From assembly GCA_013297675.1 (NCBI GenBank), contig JAAFHZ010000043.1, positions 1 through 32,558 of the forward strand: a stretch of DNA of 32,558 nucleotides, written 5' to 3'. Each line of letters starts with the position of its first letter. Positions within the stretch are counted from its first letter, which is position 1. This document shows, one piece after another, positions 32,405 through 32,558 of the stretch. The DNA is from Synechococcales cyanobacterium bin59.metabat.ball.084. Its GTDB lineage: Bacteria > Cyanobacteriota > Cyanobacteriia > Cyanobacteriales > Chamaesiphonaceae. Under the pieces are notes generated by a model. The model saw only the letters and a program-made list of their open reading frames with translations. It did no database searches and was not told the origin of the DNA. The position numbers were made by a program, and so were the translations under genes.

Positions 32405-32461
32405 ATGAATAATAAAGAGATTTATCAGCAATTCCAAATTCCTTGTAACAAGCCAGGTTGA
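32405..32461 (+). CDS. Possible 18-residue ORF, perhaps a truncated gene
   Basis: An ATG at 32405, preceded by AGAGGA at eight bases, opens an 18-codon frame (MNNKEIYQQFQIPCNKPG) that ends at the edge of a double-hairpin repeat. It could be a real small peptide or the first codons of a gene cut by the repeat. It lies 30 bp after the GHL10 stop. Confidence 0.2.
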   Translation: MNNKEIYQQFQIPCNKPG

Positions 32462-32463
32462 TG

Positions 32464-32514
32464 CTGGGGGCTTGCCCCCAGACCCCCATTGGAGGGCATT
32501 ACGCCGCCCTCCAA
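32464..32514. repeat. Double-hairpin GC-rich repeat
   Basis: Two perfect hairpins stand side by side: CTGGGGG with CCCCCAG around CTTG (32464-32481), and TTGGAGGGC with GCCCTCCAA around an eight-base loop (32489-32514). Such paired hairpins are a common dispersed repeat type in cyanobacteria and may also terminate or protect the GHL10 transcript, although no T tract follows. Confidence 0.7.
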
Positions 32515-32558
32515 ACCTCCCAACGTAAGGGTTGATCTTGCTGAGTTGCCGCATTGTC

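Overview
The window looks like a chromosomal segment of a cyanobacterium, probably a filamentous or colony-forming one. The CGATCG core is very common, with full GCGATCGC (HIP1-type) sites at 405-412 and 18926-18933. There is a DUF3386 protein and a Uma2 nuclease, both typical of cyanobacteria, plus several short GC-rich dispersed repeats of cyanobacterial type. The genus cannot be fixed from this sequence alone.

Left part, about 1-20.7 kb, is an exopolysaccharide synthesis and export cluster. Four glycosyltransferase genes run leftward (1-3754). A mostly rightward block follows: a SAM methyltransferase, two glycosyltransferases, a Wzc-like co-polymerase/BY-kinase, a polyprenyl-phosphate sugar transferase that would start the repeat unit, a fused ABC exporter, a glycosyltransferase, a hexapeptide O-acetyltransferase and another glycosyltransferase. 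One leftward GT2 follows, then Uxs and Ugd, which together make UDP-glucuronate and UDP-xylose. A strong bidirectional terminator (20682-20718) closes the block. No Wzx/Wzy pair or Wza-type outer-membrane exporter is visible; the ABC exporter is the only flippase candidate.

Middle, 20.7-23.2 kb: leftward genes for a DUF3386 protein, a slipin (SPFH) membrane protein and a Uma2-family nuclease.

Right part, 23.2-30.5 kb, is entirely leftward and is the most interesting section. An overlapping operon encodes a putative inactive-STAND-like protein, a MoxR-type AAA+ ATPase, a SAV_2336-family protein with a degenerate vWA domain, and an FGE-sulfatase/C-type-lectin-fold protein. A HigB/HigA toxin-antitoxin pair and a second, shorter FGE-fold protein follow. 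The 3' ends of the two FGE genes are nearly identical at synonymous sites but differ at clustered codons, mostly where one copy carries adenine. This is the signature expected of variable regions of a diversity-generating retroelement (DGR), although no reverse transcriptase or template repeat lies in the window. The same GC-rich dispersed repeat sits in frame inside two genes of this operon. Together these suggest a MoxR-vWA NTP-dependent conflict (immunity-like) system with hypervariable ligand-binding outputs.

The right end (31.1-32.4 kb) carries a secreted GHL10 glycoside-hydrolase-like protein, followed by a double-hairpin repeat.
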